From JALSKU01 sp964556545 (GTDB lineage Bacteria; Campylobacterota; Campylobacteria; Campylobacterales; JALSKU01), in the NCBI GenBank assembly GCA_964556545.1, contig CAZKWE010000080.1, positions 1 through 22,647 of the forward strand: 22,647 nucleotides of DNA, given 5' to 3'. A model generated the notes under the pieces. That model saw only the letters and a list, made by a program, of their open reading frames with translations. It made no database searches and had not been told where the DNA came from. The position numbers and the translations under genes are program-made. Of this stretch, positions 13,268 to 21,042 are shown piece by piece. Position 1 is the first letter of the stretch, and every line of letters begins with the position of its first letter.

Positions 13268-14530
13268 ATGAGTAAGGAATTGACAAATAAAATCTTAATA
13301 ACATTAGGGTTTTTATTTGCATATAGAATTTTGGCTTATGTTCCGGTGCCCGGAGTAAATATAGATATAGTAAAAGATTTTTTTAATACCAATAGCAATA
13401 ATGCTCTTGGAATGTTTAATATGTTCAGCGGTAAGGCTGCTCAAAGGCTTAGTATTATATCGCTTGGAATTATGCCATATATCACTGCATCAATCATTTT
13501 TGAACTTTTAGCAGCTACTTTTCCGGCTCTTGGTAAAATGAAAAAAGAGAGAGACGGCATGGAAAAGTATATGCAAATCATAAGATATGCAACCGTTGCT
13601 ATAACTCTTATACAGGCTGTCGGTGTTTCTATAGGACTTCAAAGTTTGACAGGTCGTGGCGGAGAGAGTGCAATTATGATAGATATGGGAACTTTCATTC
13701 CTATCGCCGCAATATCTATGCTGACAGGAACTATGCTCTTAATGTGGATAGGTGAACAAATTACTCAAAGAGGTGTAGGAAACGGAATAAGTCTTATCAT
13801 TTTTGCAGGAATTGTTTCAGGTATTCCAACCGCAATAGGAGGAACAATAAATCTTGTAAATACAGGAGAGCTTAACTTTTTGGTTGTAATCGCAATATTG
13901 GCAATCATAATCGCTACAGTTGGATTTATCATATATGTTGAATTGGGCGAACGAAGAGTTCCGGTATCATACTCCCGAAAAATTATGATGGAAAATCAAA
14001 ATAAAAGAGTAATGAACTATATACCTATAAAGTTAAATTTAAGCGGAGTAATTCCCCCTATATTTGCTTCTGCAATTTTAATGTTTCCGTCAACGCTTTT
14101 ACAGGCAAGTACAAATAAATATATCATAATGGTCAAAGACTTTTTAAGTCCGAACAGTTTCTTTTTCAATACACTTATGTTTTTATTTGTTATATTTTTC
14201 GCATATTTTTATGCTTCGATTGCATTTAATTCAAAAGATATATCAGAAAATCTAAAAAAACAAGGAGGTTTTATTCCGGGAGTCAGACCGGGACATTCAA
14301 CCGCAATGTTTTTAAATGAAGTTGCAAGTAGATTAACATTTTGGGGTGCACTGTATCTTGCATTGATATCGACTCTGCCTTGGATGCTTGTCAAATTTAT
14401 GGGAGTTCCGTTTTATTTTGGAGGTACGGCAGTATTGATTGTTGTGCAAGTTGCTCTTGATACTATGAGAAAAATTGAAGCTCAGATATATATGAGTAAA
14501 TATGAAACACTTAGTGCAGTAGGACTTTGA
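13268..14530 (+). CDS. secY: protein translocase subunit SecY
   Basis: This 420-residue polytopic inner-membrane protein is the channel subunit of the SecYEG translocon. Ten hydrophobic segments are expected and the sequence is rich in them. Conserved cytosolic loops are visible: GERRVPVSYSRK (about residues 227-238, C4 loop) and GGFIPGVRPG (about 333-342, C5 loop that contacts SecA and the ribosome). The N-terminus (KILITLGFLFAYRILAYVPVPGV) is also typical. AAGGAG precedes the ATG. It is slightly shorter than E. coli SecY (443). The stop codon overlaps the map start (TGATG). Confidence 0.98.
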   Translation: MSKELTNKILITLGFLFAYRILAYVPVPGVNIDIVKDFFNTNSNNALGMFNMFSGKAAQRLSIISLGIMPYITASIIFELLAATFPALGKMKKERDGMEKYMQIIRYATVAITLIQAVGVSIGLQSLTGRGGESAIMIDMGTFIPIAAISMLTGTMLLMWIGEQITQRGVGNGISLIIFAGIVSGIPTAIGGTINLVNTGELNFLVVIAILAIIIATVGFIIYVELGERRVPVSYSRKIMMENQNKRVMNYIPIKLNLSGVIPPIFASAILMFPSTLLQASTNKYIIMVKDFLSPNSFFFNTLMFLFVIFFAYFYASIAFNSKDISENLKKQGGFIPGVRPGHSTAMFLNEVASRLTFWGALYLALISTLPWMLVKFMGVPFYFGGTAVLIVVQVALDTMRKIEAQIYMSKYETLSAVGL

Positions 14531-15291
14531 TGGCTATATCATTAAAAAAGCCAAATGAAATTGAAAAAATAAGAGCGGCCAATAAAATAGTCGCTCAAAC
14601 TCTAAATTATTTGCAAGGTTTGATAAAGCCCGGCATGACCTTGCTTGAGATAAATAAACTGGGCGAAGAATATATATATGATCACAAAGGTGCAAAGCCG
14701 GCTTTCAAAGGTTTATACGGATTTCCTGCAGGTGTTTGCACATCTCTTAATGCGGTTATCATTCATGGAATTCCTGATAATACAGTTATAAAAGAAGGTG
14801 ATATCTTAGGTTTGGATATCGGAGTTGAACTTGAGGGTTATTTTGGTGATGCGGCCGTAACTGTAGGAGTGGGGGAAATTTCAAAAAACAATCAGGATTT
14901 GATCAATTGTTCATATGACAGTTTAATGTATGCCATAAGTATTATAAAACCGGGTATGAGATTTAAAGAGTTAAGCGGTAAAATTGAAGAATTTATAATT
15001 TCACGCGGATATGTCCCTTTAAGAGGTTTTTGCGGTCACGGGATCGGGAAAAAGCCTCATGAAGAGCCGGAAATTCCAAATTATCTTGAAGGAAACAATC
15101 CAAAAGCAGGTCCAAAGATAAAAAACGCAATGGTTTTTTGTCTTGAACCGATGATTTGCCAAACAAGCCCGAATCCAAAAATACTTAAAGATAAGTGGTC
15201 GGTAACAAGTGAAGACGGACTTAACGGTTCACATTATGAACATTGTGTTGCGATTGTAAACAATAAAGCTGAAATATTGAGTAAAATTTAA
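14530..15291 (+). CDS. map: methionine aminopeptidase, type I
   Basis: This 253-residue cytosolic metalloprotease removes the N-terminal Met from nascent proteins. All metal and catalytic residues of type I enzymes can be placed: His79 (VIIHGIPD), Asp96 and Asp107 (LGLDIGVELEGYFGDAA), His170 (GHGIGKKPHEEPEIPNY), Glu206 (VFCLEPMI) and Glu237 (HYEHCVAI). The ATG at 14530 overlaps the secY TGA, and AGGA at 14521-14524 is well spaced. A TTG one codon earlier is in frame but less likely. The secY-map-infA order is standard. Confidence 0.98.
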   Translation: MAISLKKPNEIEKIRAANKIVAQTLNYLQGLIKPGMTLLEINKLGEEYIYDHKGAKPAFKGLYGFPAGVCTSLNAVIIHGIPDNTVIKEGDILGLDIGVELEGYFGDAAVTVGVGEISKNNQDLINCSYDSLMYAISIIKPGMRFKELSGKIEEFIISRGYVPLRGFCGHGIGKKPHEEPEIPNYLEGNNPKAGPKIKNAMVFCLEPMICQTSPNPKILKDKWSVTSEDGLNGSHYEHCVAIVNNKAEILSKI

Positions 15292-15304
15292 GAAAGGAGG
15301 TTAA

Positions 15305-15523
15305 ATGGCTAAAGATGATGTTATTGAAATTGACGGCAAAGTCATAGAGGCATTACCGAATGCTACATTTCAAGTCGAACTTGATAATGGACACCAAGTG
15401 CTTTGTCACATTGCCGGTAAAATGAGAATGCATTATATAAAGATAATGCCCGGAGATAAAGTCAAGGTAGAATTAACACCTTACAGTCTTGATAAAGGTC
15501 GTATAACTTATAGATATAAGTAA
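15305..15523 (+). CDS. infA: translation initiation factor IF-1
   Basis: This 72-residue S1-like OB-fold protein binds the 30S A-site during initiation. KDDVIEIDGKVIEALPNATFQVELDNGHQVLCHIAGKMRMHYIKIMPGDKVKVELTPYSLDKGRITYRYK matches the whole family in length and motifs. AAAGGAGG precedes the ATG with near-perfect complementarity to the 16S 3' end. After it comes the only large untranslated leader inside the cluster (152 nt). Confidence 0.98.
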   Translation: MAKDDVIEIDGKVIEALPNATFQVELDNGHQVLCHIAGKMRMHYIKIMPGDKVKVELTPYSLDKGRITYRYK

Positions 15524-15542
15524 CTTTTTATAAAGATTTAGG

Positions 15543-15548
15543 TATAAT
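15543..15548 (+). promoter_or_regulatory. -10 box of an internal promoter for the rpmJ-rpsM-rpsK-rpsD-rpoA-rplQ operon
   Basis: TATAAT occurs 20 nt after the infA stop, preceded by an AT-rich stretch without a good -35, a pattern common for vegetative promoters in Campylobacterota. A transcript would start near 15555, giving a leader of about 120 nt in front of rpmJ that folds strongly. The position matches the start of the alpha operon. Confidence 0.6.
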
Positions 15549-15560
15549 TCATCCCTTTTT

Positions 15561-15675
15561 GAAACTGTATGAAGAATAACTAAAAAAGCACCACTATTTT
15601 TTTAGTTATTGGTTTATGTAGATTCCATAAACCTAAAACAGTTCATTGTAGTGGAATCAAAACAAGGAGCTCAAA
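15561..15675 (+). promoter_or_regulatory. structured leader upstream of rpmJ, candidate double-pseudoknot ribosomal protein autoregulatory RNA
   Basis: A closing helix pairs AACTGT (15563-15568) with ACAGTT (15638-15643). Inside are hairpin A (15575-15587 with 15598-15610, 13 bp) and hairpin B (15611-15618 with 15626-15633, 8 bp). The downstream strand TAGTGGAATC (15649-15658) is complementary to both loops: TAGTGG with CCACTA (15591-15596) in loop A, and GAATC with GATTC (15621-15625) in loop B. A competing 7-bp helix (15621-15627 with 15652-15658) could act as a switch. The ribosome binding site AAGGAG (15664-15669) follows at once. In E. coli S4 binds a pseudoknot at the same operon position. 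The ligand here is unknown. Confidence 0.55.
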
Positions 15676-15789
15676 GTGAAAGTTAGACCAAGTGTCAAAA
15701 AGATGTGTGCTAAATGCAAAATCATCAAAAGAAGAGGGGCGCTCAGAGTAATCTGTGTTAACCCTAAACACAAACAAAGACAAGGATAA
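15676..15789 (+). CDS. rpmJ: 50S ribosomal protein L36
   Basis: This 37-residue zinc-ribbon protein is encoded from a GTG start with AAGGAG (15664-15669) six bases upstream. The sequence KVRPSVKKMCAKCKIIKRRG, then ALRVICVNPKHKQRQG, is the typical L36. The ligands are Cys11, Cys14, Cys27 and His32, so it is the zinc-binding (C+) form. It is the first gene after the structured leader and lies 5 nt before rpsM. It is too short for simple length cut-offs and easily missed. Confidence 0.97.
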   Translation: MKVRPSVKKMCAKCKIIKRRGALRVICVNPKHKQRQG

Positions 15790-15794
15790 TTACG

Positions 15795-16163
15795 ATGGCA
15801 AGAATTGCTGGTGTAGATTTACCAATGAAGAAAAGAATAGAGTATGCGTTGACATACATTTACGGAATAGGACTTAAAACATCAAGAGATATTTTAAGTG
15901 CTACTGGAATATCATATGACAAAAGAGTCAATGAGTTAAGCGAAGATGAAGCTGCCGCTATTAGACAAGAGATTCAAAAAAACTATACGGTTGAGGGTGA
16001 TCTTAGAAAACAGGTAGCTATGGATATCAAAGCATTGATGGATTTGGGAAATTATAGAGGTTTAAGACACAGAAGAGGTTTGCCTGTTCGTGGCCAAAAA
16101 ACAAAAACAAATGCAAGAACCAGAAAAGGCAGAAAAAAGACTGTCGGTTCAGCTGCTAAGTAA
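15795..16163 (+). CDS. rpsM: 30S ribosomal protein S13
   Basis: This 122-residue protein is S13, which contacts the P-site tRNA and the 50S subunit. ARIAGVDLPMKKRIEYALTYIYGIG at the start and YRGLRHRRGLPVRGQKTKTNARTRKGRKKT near the end are diagnostic. The ribosome binding site is AAGGATAAT in the end of rpmJ. It belongs to the rpmJ-rpsM-rpsK-rpsD-rpoA-rplQ alpha-type operon. Confidence 0.98.
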   Translation: MARIAGVDLPMKKRIEYALTYIYGIGLKTSRDILSATGISYDKRVNELSEDEAAAIRQEIQKNYTVEGDLRKQVAMDIKALMDLGNYRGLRHRRGLPVRGQKTKTNARTRKGRKKTVGSAAK

Positions 16164-16175
16164 TGAGGTAGAAAA

Positions 16176-16568
16176 ATGGCAAAAAGAAAAGTAACTAGAA
16201 AAAAAGTTGTAAAGAAAAATATAGCAAAAGGTATAGTATATATCTCTGCAACCTTTAACAATACCGTTATTACAGTAACAGATGAAATGGGAAATGTTAT
16301 AGCTTGGAGTAGTGCCGGAAGCCTTGGATTTAAAGGAAGTAAAAAATCAACTCCTTATGCTGCTCAACAGGCAGTAGAAGATGCTTTAAACAAAGCACAA
16401 GAACACGGCATAAAAGAGCTTGGTATAAAAGTACAGGGACCCGGAAGCGGTAGAGAAACAGCAGTAAAAAGTGTTGGTGCACATGAAGGAATAAAAGTAA
16501 CTTTTTTCAAAGATATTACTCCTTTACCGCACAATGGCTGTAGACCGCCAAAAAGAAGACGTGTATAA
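16176..16568 (+). CDS. rpsK: 30S ribosomal protein S11
   Basis: This 130-residue protein is S11, located on the 30S platform near the mRNA exit. The motifs IAKGIVYISATFNNTVITVTDEMGNVIAWSSAGSLGFKGSKKSTPYAAQQA and the C-terminal ITPLPHNGCRPPKRRRV are diagnostic. GAGGTAG upstream serves as the ribosome binding site. A 137-nt gap with potential RNA structure separates it from rpsD, unlike the usual tight spacing. Confidence 0.98.
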   Translation: MAKRKVTRKKVVKKNIAKGIVYISATFNNTVITVTDEMGNVIAWSSAGSLGFKGSKKSTPYAAQQAVEDALNKAQEHGIKELGIKVQGPGSGRETAVKSVGAHEGIKVTFFKDITPLPHNGCRPPKRRRV

Positions 16569-16582
16569 AATATAGAAGCAAG

Positions 16583-16676
16583 CAGCAAATTATCATATAA
16601 ATGATTTGGCTGTAATTAAGTTAAATAAATAAAATATATAAAAGTCTAAAGTTTTAAGCTTTTGGCTTATGCTTAA
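16583..16676 (+). promoter_or_regulatory. two imperfect hairpins in the rpsK-rpsD gap
   Basis: The first hairpin runs 16583-16612: CAGC pairs with GCTG and AAAT with ATTT, with small bulges, capped by TCAT/ATGA. The second pairs TTAAGC (16654-16659) with GCTTAA (16671-16676) around an 11-nt loop. The 8-bp palindrome ATAGCTAT (16683-16690) lies just before the rpsD ribosome binding site TAGGAG (16692-16697). A leader for S4 autoregulation is possible but weaker than the rpmJ leader. A weak internal promoter (TATAGC at 16682-16687) cannot be excluded. Confidence 0.35.
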
Positions 16677-16705
16677 TCAAGTATAGCTATTTAGGAGAAT
16701 TAAAA

Positions 16706-17332
16706 ATGGCAAGATATAGAGGACCAGTTGAAAAATTAGAAAGAAGATTAGGAGCTAGTTTGGCACTTAAAGGTGAGAGAAGACTTGCCGGTAAAAGTGC
16801 AATTGACAAAAGACCTTATGCTCCGGGTCAGCACGGACAAAGAAGATCAAAGGTTAGTGAATACGGCTTACAGTTAAGAGAAAAACAAAAAGCAAAATTT
16901 ATGTACGGTGTCAGTGAAAAACAATTTAGAAGACTTTTCAGTGATGCAAACAGTATACAGGGAAATACCGGTGAAAATCTTATCCAGCTTCTTGAGAGAA
17001 GACTTGATAATGTAGTTTACAGAATGGGTTTTGCAAGTACAAGAAGATTTGCGAGACAACTTGTGACTCACGGTCACATATTGGTAGATGGCAAAAAAGT
17101 TGATATTCCTTCTTACAGAGTAAAGCCGGGTCAAAAAGTGGAAGTAAGAGAAAAATCAAGAAACAACCCACAAATCGTAAGAGCTATTGAACTTACGGCA
17201 CAAACAGGTATCGTACCATGGGTTGATGTTGATAAAGAGAAAGTTTTTGGTATTTTTACCAGAATTCCTGAAAGAGAAGAGGTTGTTATCCCTGTTGAAG
17301 AGAGATATATAGTCGAATTGTACTCTAAATAA
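16706..17332 (+). CDS. rpsD: 30S ribosomal protein S4
   Basis: This 208-residue protein is S4, a primary 16S binder that nucleates 30S assembly and is the translational repressor of the alpha operon in E. coli. ARYRGPVEKLERRLGASLALKGERR and RPYAPGQHGQ start the protein. The S4 RNA-binding domain is RLDNVVYRMGFASTRRFARQLVTHGHILVDGKKVDIPSYRVKPGQKVEV (about 97-145). The N-terminal zinc cysteines are absent, so this is the C-minus form. TAGGAG precedes the ATG, and rpoA follows after 14 nt. Confidence 0.98.
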   Translation: MARYRGPVEKLERRLGASLALKGERRLAGKSAIDKRPYAPGQHGQRRSKVSEYGLQLREKQKAKFMYGVSEKQFRRLFSDANSIQGNTGENLIQLLERRLDNVVYRMGFASTRRFARQLVTHGHILVDGKKVDIPSYRVKPGQKVEVREKSRNNPQIVRAIELTAQTGIVPWVDVDKEKVFGIFTRIPEREEVVIPVEERYIVELYSK

Positions 17333-17346
17333 TAAAGAGGCTTGAT

Positions 17347-18363
17347 ATGAATAAAATAAAAGTTACACCATATATGCCAACCGAACTGGAAGTAAAAAAG
17401 ATTGATGAGAATGTTGCACAAGTTGAAGCATATCCCTTTGAGAATGGATATGCAATAACTTTAGCCCATCCTCTTAGAAGATTGCTGTTTTCCAGCAGTG
17501 TAGGATATGCTCCTATTGGTTTGAAGATCGAAGGAGTTACACATGAGTTTGACAGTATAAGAGGAATGCTTGAAGATGTTGCATTCTTTATAATAAATCT
17601 TAAAAATATAAGATTTAAAATAAATGACGAAGACAATAACAGAGTTGTTGCAAACTATACTTTTACAGGCCCGAAAGAGTTGAAGGGTGCTGATTTGGCA
17701 AACAGTGAAATAAGTGTTGTTAATCCTGAAAGCTATCTTGCAACACTCAATGAAGATGCGGAGCTTAATTTTTCTATAATTATAGAAAAAGGAATCGGTT
17801 ATGTTGCAAGTGAGGATTTAAGAGATGAATTGGATCCTGAGTATATAGCATTAGATGCTTTTTTTACTCCGGTTAGAAGAGCGGTATATGATATAGAAAA
17901 AGTTTTGGTTGAAGATAACCCAAACTATGAAAAAATTATATTTACCATAGAGACAGACGGACAAATAGACCCCGTAGATGCTTTTAAAAATTCAATAATG
18001 GCAATGAATGAGCAACTTAGTGTTTTTAACAAGATAATGGATAGTGATTTTCAAGCAGGAACAAGTACTCAAGAGAGTAGTTCGGAAATATCTAAATTAT
18101 TGCAAAGTATCGATACGCTAAAACTTAGTGTCAGAAGTTCAAATTGTCTTGAAAGAGCCGGTTTAAAATATATTGGCGAATTGGCTATAATGAGCGAAGG
18201 TGAATTAAAAGCTATAAAAAATCTCGGTAAAAAATCTCTTGAAGAAATCATTGAAAAGATGAAAGAGATAGAATTTCCTGTCGGAATGGAGCTTGGTGAA
18301 GAAACATTGAATTTGCTAAGCAAAAAAATAGAAGAGTTAAAATCAAATGAGGAAGAGGAATAA
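17347..18363 (+). CDS. rpoA: DNA-directed RNA polymerase subunit alpha
   Basis: This 338-residue protein is the alpha subunit, which dimerises to start RNA polymerase assembly. The N-terminal domain shows FENGYAITLAHPLRRLLFSSSVGYAPIGLKIEGVTHEF (about 31-68) and DAFFTPVRRAVYDIEKVLVE. A flexible linker (about 232-250) leads to the C-terminal domain, where LSVRSSNCLERAGL carries Arg263, equivalent to E. coli Arg265 that contacts UP-element DNA, and KNLGKKSLEEI forms the helix-hairpin-helix. The tail is acidic and longer than in E. coli. AGAGG precedes the ATG, and rplQ follows after 3 nt. Confidence 0.99.
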   Translation: MNKIKVTPYMPTELEVKKIDENVAQVEAYPFENGYAITLAHPLRRLLFSSSVGYAPIGLKIEGVTHEFDSIRGMLEDVAFFIINLKNIRFKINDEDNNRVVANYTFTGPKELKGADLANSEISVVNPESYLATLNEDAELNFSIIIEKGIGYVASEDLRDELDPEYIALDAFFTPVRRAVYDIEKVLVEDNPNYEKIIFTIETDGQIDPVDAFKNSIMAMNEQLSVFNKIMDSDFQAGTSTQESSSEISKLLQSIDTLKLSVRSSNCLERAGLKYIGELAIMSEGELKAIKNLGKKSLEEIIEKMKEIEFPVGMELGEETLNLLSKKIEELKSNEEEE

Positions 18364-18366
18364 AAA

Positions 18367-18717
18367 ATGAGGCATAAACACGGATATAGAAAACTAGGAA
18401 GAACAAGTTCTCACAGAGCCGCATTACTTAAAAATCTTAGTATTGCACTCATAAACAGCGGCAAGATAGAGACTACATTGGAAAAAGCCAAAGAGCTTAG
18501 AAAATATTTTGAGAAATTGTTAACTGCTGCAAAAAAAGGCGATTCAAATGCACATAGAGTTGTTTTTGCTTCACTTCAAAACAAGGAAGCAACCAAAAAG
18601 CTTGTTAATGAGATTGCTCCTCAATATATTGAAAGAAACGGCGGTTATACAAGAATAATCAAAACAAGAATGAGAAGAGGTGATGCTGCCTCTATGGCTT
18701 TTATAGAATTGGTTTAA
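18367..18717 (+). CDS. rplQ: 50S ribosomal protein L17
   Basis: This 116-residue protein is L17, at the tunnel exit side of the 50S subunit. MRHKHGYRKLGRTSSHRAALLKNLSIALI is the invariant start, and RNGGYTRIIKTRMRRGDAASMAFIELV closes the protein. GGAAGAGG within the rpoA end is the ribosome binding site. It is the last gene of the ribosomal cluster and two inverted repeats follow. Confidence 0.98.
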   Translation: MRHKHGYRKLGRTSSHRAALLKNLSIALINSGKIETTLEKAKELRKYFEKLLTAAKKGDSNAHRVVFASLQNKEATKKLVNEIAPQYIERNGGYTRIIKTRMRRGDAASMAFIELV

Positions 18718-18735
18718 TACCGCAAAATACATACG

Positions 18736-18784
18736 GAGGGAATATATTTTCCCTCTACTCTTCAAAATTAAGGGTGCCCTTAAT
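18736..18784 (+). terminator. two inverted repeats at the end of the ribosomal cluster, probable terminator
   Basis: GAGGGAA (18736-18742) pairs with TTCCCTC (18749-18755). Directly downstream ATTAAGGG (18767-18774) pairs with CCCTTAAT (18777-18784), which in RNA would form a 7-bp stem with a GUGC loop. AAACTTTTAAT follows. The second hairpin plus the U-rich run is the more likely terminator for rplQ. The U tract is imperfect, so efficiency is uncertain. Confidence 0.55.
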
Positions 18785-18817
18785 AAACTTTTAATCTAAT
18801 ATATTGTTAAATATTGT

Positions 18818-18823
18818 TATAAT
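18818..18823 (+). promoter_or_regulatory. -10 box of the NifU-like / TPR / murE operon
   Basis: TATAAT at 18818-18823 lies in very AT-rich DNA 53 nt upstream of the NifU-like ATG. No convincing -35 is present, but TTGTTA is found at 18804-18809. It comes directly after the rplQ terminator region, as expected for a new operon. Confidence 0.55.
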
Positions 18824-18876
18824 TATAGATGATTAAATACTTTTTGGATAAATAGCTTAAATACAAGGAAAAAACA

Positions 18877-19161
18877 ATGATACCATTTAGTGATGAAGAA
18901 TTAAAACCCGCAGTAGAAAAGTCTTTGGAAAAAGTTGCTCCTATGCTTGCTCTTGATGGCGGTGGCATGAAACTTCTTGATGTAAAAAATGGAAAGGTTT
19001 TTGTGCAACTCCAAGGTGCCTGCGTAGGATGCGGTGCAAGCAATCAAACCGTAAAATACGGTATAGAAAGACAGCTTAGGATGGATATACATCCGGAAAT
19101 AGAAGTGATAAACATAGCTCCCGGTATGGAGGATATGATAGAAGAATTGGCAAAAGGATAA
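18877..19161 (+). CDS. NifU C-terminal domain protein, Fe-S cluster carrier
   Basis: This 94-residue protein consists of a single Nfu domain. The LALDGGGMKLLDVKNGKVFVQLQGACVGCGASNQTVKYGIERQLR stretch (about 25-68) contains the CxxC pair Cys49 and Cys52 that binds a [4Fe-4S] cluster bridged between two monomers. Such proteins deliver Fe-S clusters to apoproteins in the cytosol. It lacks the IscU-like or A-type domain found in longer NifU and NfuA proteins. AAGGAAAA precedes the ATG. The same gene heads a trio with a TPR protein and murE in Campylobacter (recalled gene order). Confidence 0.92.
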   Translation: MIPFSDEELKPAVEKSLEKVAPMLALDGGGMKLLDVKNGKVFVQLQGACVGCGASNQTVKYGIERQLRMDIHPEIEVINIAPGMEDMIEELAKG

Positions 19162-19167
19162 CAAACG

Positions 19168-19758
19168 GTGACAAAAATAACAAAAGAAAAGTTAAAAGCA
19201 AAAGCCGAAGATTACTTTTACAAAGGTGAGTATGAAAAAGCATTGCAAAATTTTTCTTTGGCACTTATGCAGTCACCTGATGATAAAGAATTGCAAATTT
19301 GTGCAGTTTTAACTGATATGGCAAATGAAAATGAAGAAAAAGCACAGGCTATTTTTGAATATTATCAAATCACAAAAGAGATAGAAGAAGAGAATGCCGA
19401 AGAGATTATAGAAGATCTTATTGAAAGTATGGATTTTGATGTAGATATACTCAATAAAGTTTTAGACAGCGGTTATTTTTCAAATGAGCATCAAGATGAA
19501 AATACTATCAGCTATGACGATTTTATACAGCTTGTCAATGACAGAGGAAGCTTTAAGACTGCATATGAAGATATTATGTTCAGTACAAAAGTGCTTATCA
19601 ATTCAAAAGATGATTTTATAGATTTTTTGGACAGACTTATAGATAATAATTATGTAGAAACAGCATTTTCATACGGAGAAGCAGCTATTACACTTTTCCC
19701 AAAAGATTCTAAACTTCAAAATATTTTTCATAAAATTAAAGAAAAAAAGATACACTGA
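19168..19758 (+). CDS. tetratricopeptide-repeat protein of unknown function
   Basis: This 196-residue soluble, acidic protein starts at GTG with AAAAGG about ten bases upstream in the end of the preceding gene. The N-terminal part (about 8-41, KLKAKAEDYFYKGEYEKALQNFSLALMQSPDD) is a good TPR repeat, and one degenerate repeat follows. The middle is Asp/Glu rich, and the C-terminal VETAFSYGEAAITLFPKDSKLQNI resembles a final TPR-like helix pair. There is no signal peptide or membrane helix. It sits between an Fe-S carrier and murE, and the trio is a conserved arrangement in related bacteria. A scaffold role is guesswork. Confidence 0.75.
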   Translation: MTKITKEKLKAKAEDYFYKGEYEKALQNFSLALMQSPDDKELQICAVLTDMANENEEKAQAIFEYYQITKEIEEENAEEIIEDLIESMDFDVDILNKVLDSGYFSNEHQDENTISYDDFIQLVNDRGSFKTAYEDIMFSTKVLINSKDDFIDFLDRLIDNNYVETAFSYGEAAITLFPKDSKLQNIFHKIKEKKIH

Positions 19759-19759
19759 T

Positions 19760-21037
19760 TTGAAACAGTTATTTGATGATATTTATATCACGGATGATAC
19801 CAATGAATGTTCCGAAGAAACTCTCTTTTTAAAAACAAAACAAAACAAAAAATATATTGACAGGATTGATACCGGCAGGATAAGGGGTATCATTACCCCA
19901 AAAGAGTTAATTAAAAAGTTGGATATTGATAAGATAAAAATTATTGGAATTACAGGAACAAACGGCAAAACCACAACAGCGGGTGCTTTGTACTCTATAC
20001 TTCTTGATCTTGGATATAATGTCGCATTGCAGGGAACCAGAGGATTTTTTATAAATGAAGAGAGATTTGAAGAAAAAACTCTTACTACTCCTTGTATATT
20101 TCAAACAATTATGCATTTAAAAGAGGCAATAAATAAAAATTGTAATTTTTTTATTATGGAAGTAAGTTCTCATGCGATTGCACAAGAAAGGATTGAAGGA
20201 ATTGATTTTGCATTGAAAGTATTTACCAATATATCCCAAGACCATCTTGATTATCACAAAACAATGCAAGAGTATAAAAGTATAAAGTCTTCGTTTTTTA
20301 ATGATGAATCTTTAAAACTTATCAATAAAGACGGAGGGAAGATTGATTTTAATATAAAAAATGCCAGAAGTTATTCTTTAGAGTATCCGGCAACTTATAA
20401 GATAGAGGCTTACTCTATGCAAAACGGTTTACAGGCAGTTTTAAAACATTTTAATGAATTTTTTCAGTTTTCATCACCTATGATGGGATTGTTTAATCTT
20501 TATAATCTAACCGCCGCCATAGCTTCTGCTCATATAATAACCGATAAATCACTCGAAGAGATAACCAAAGTAACGGATAATTTTGCCGGAGTTAGCGGTA
20601 GAATGCAGATTGTCTCAAACAATCCTCTTGTTATAGTTGATTTTGCCCATACGCCCGATGGTATGCAAAAAGTACTTGAAAGTATGAAAGATAAGGATAT
20701 ATCTGTTGTATTTGGCGCCGGTGGCGACAGAGATAAAAACAAAAGAGCAAAAATGGGAAGAGTTGCTTCAAAATTTGCCAAAAAAATATATATAACAAGC
20801 GATAACCCGAGAAGCGAAGATCCTCTTGATATTATCAAAGATATAGCAGAAGGTGTTAGCAACCCGGATACTCTTATAATTCCGGATAGAAAAAAAGCGA
20901 TAAAAATAGCTCTTGAAAAACTGCAAAGCAATGAAGTTTTAATGATACTTGGCAAAGGTGATGAAAAATATCAGGAGATAAAGGGCAAAAAGATACCTTT
21001 TAGTGATATGGAAACAGTTTACTCTTTGTTAAAATAA
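19760..21037 (+). CDS. murE: UDP-N-acetylmuramoyl-tripeptide synthetase (meso-diaminopimelate type)
   Basis: This 425-residue cytosolic Mur ligase adds meso-diaminopimelate to UDP-MurNAc-L-Ala-D-Glu in peptidoglycan synthesis. The ATP-binding loop GTNGKTT is at 66-72, the NISQDHLDYH region precedes the probable carbamylated Lys176, GRMQ is at 280-283 and DFAHTPD at 294-300. DNPRSEDP at 348-355 contains the DNPR motif that indicates meso-DAP specificity. The N-terminal domain is reduced compared with E. coli MurE (495 residues). The start is TTG, one base after the stop of the TPR gene and without a clear ribosome binding site, so translation is probably coupled. No nearby ATG offers a better start. 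Confidence 0.95.
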   Translation: MKQLFDDIYITDDTNECSEETLFLKTKQNKKYIDRIDTGRIRGIITPKELIKKLDIDKIKIIGITGTNGKTTTAGALYSILLDLGYNVALQGTRGFFINEERFEEKTLTTPCIFQTIMHLKEAINKNCNFFIMEVSSHAIAQERIEGIDFALKVFTNISQDHLDYHKTMQEYKSIKSSFFNDESLKLINKDGGKIDFNIKNARSYSLEYPATYKIEAYSMQNGLQAVLKHFNEFFQFSSPMMGLFNLYNLTAAIASAHIITDKSLEEITKVTDNFAGVSGRMQIVSNNPLVIVDFAHTPDGMQKVLESMKDKDISVVFGAGGDRDKNKRAKMGRVASKFAKKIYITSDNPRSEDPLDIIKDIAEGVSNPDTLIIPDRKKAIKIALEKLQSNEVLMILGKGDEKYQEIKGKKIPFSDMETVYSLLK

Positions 21038-21042
21038 GCTAC

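Noticed and set aside
20530..20955. 141-codon minus-strand open frame opposite murE
   Set aside because: It lies fully inside murE, whose conserved motifs continue through this region, so it is a shadow.
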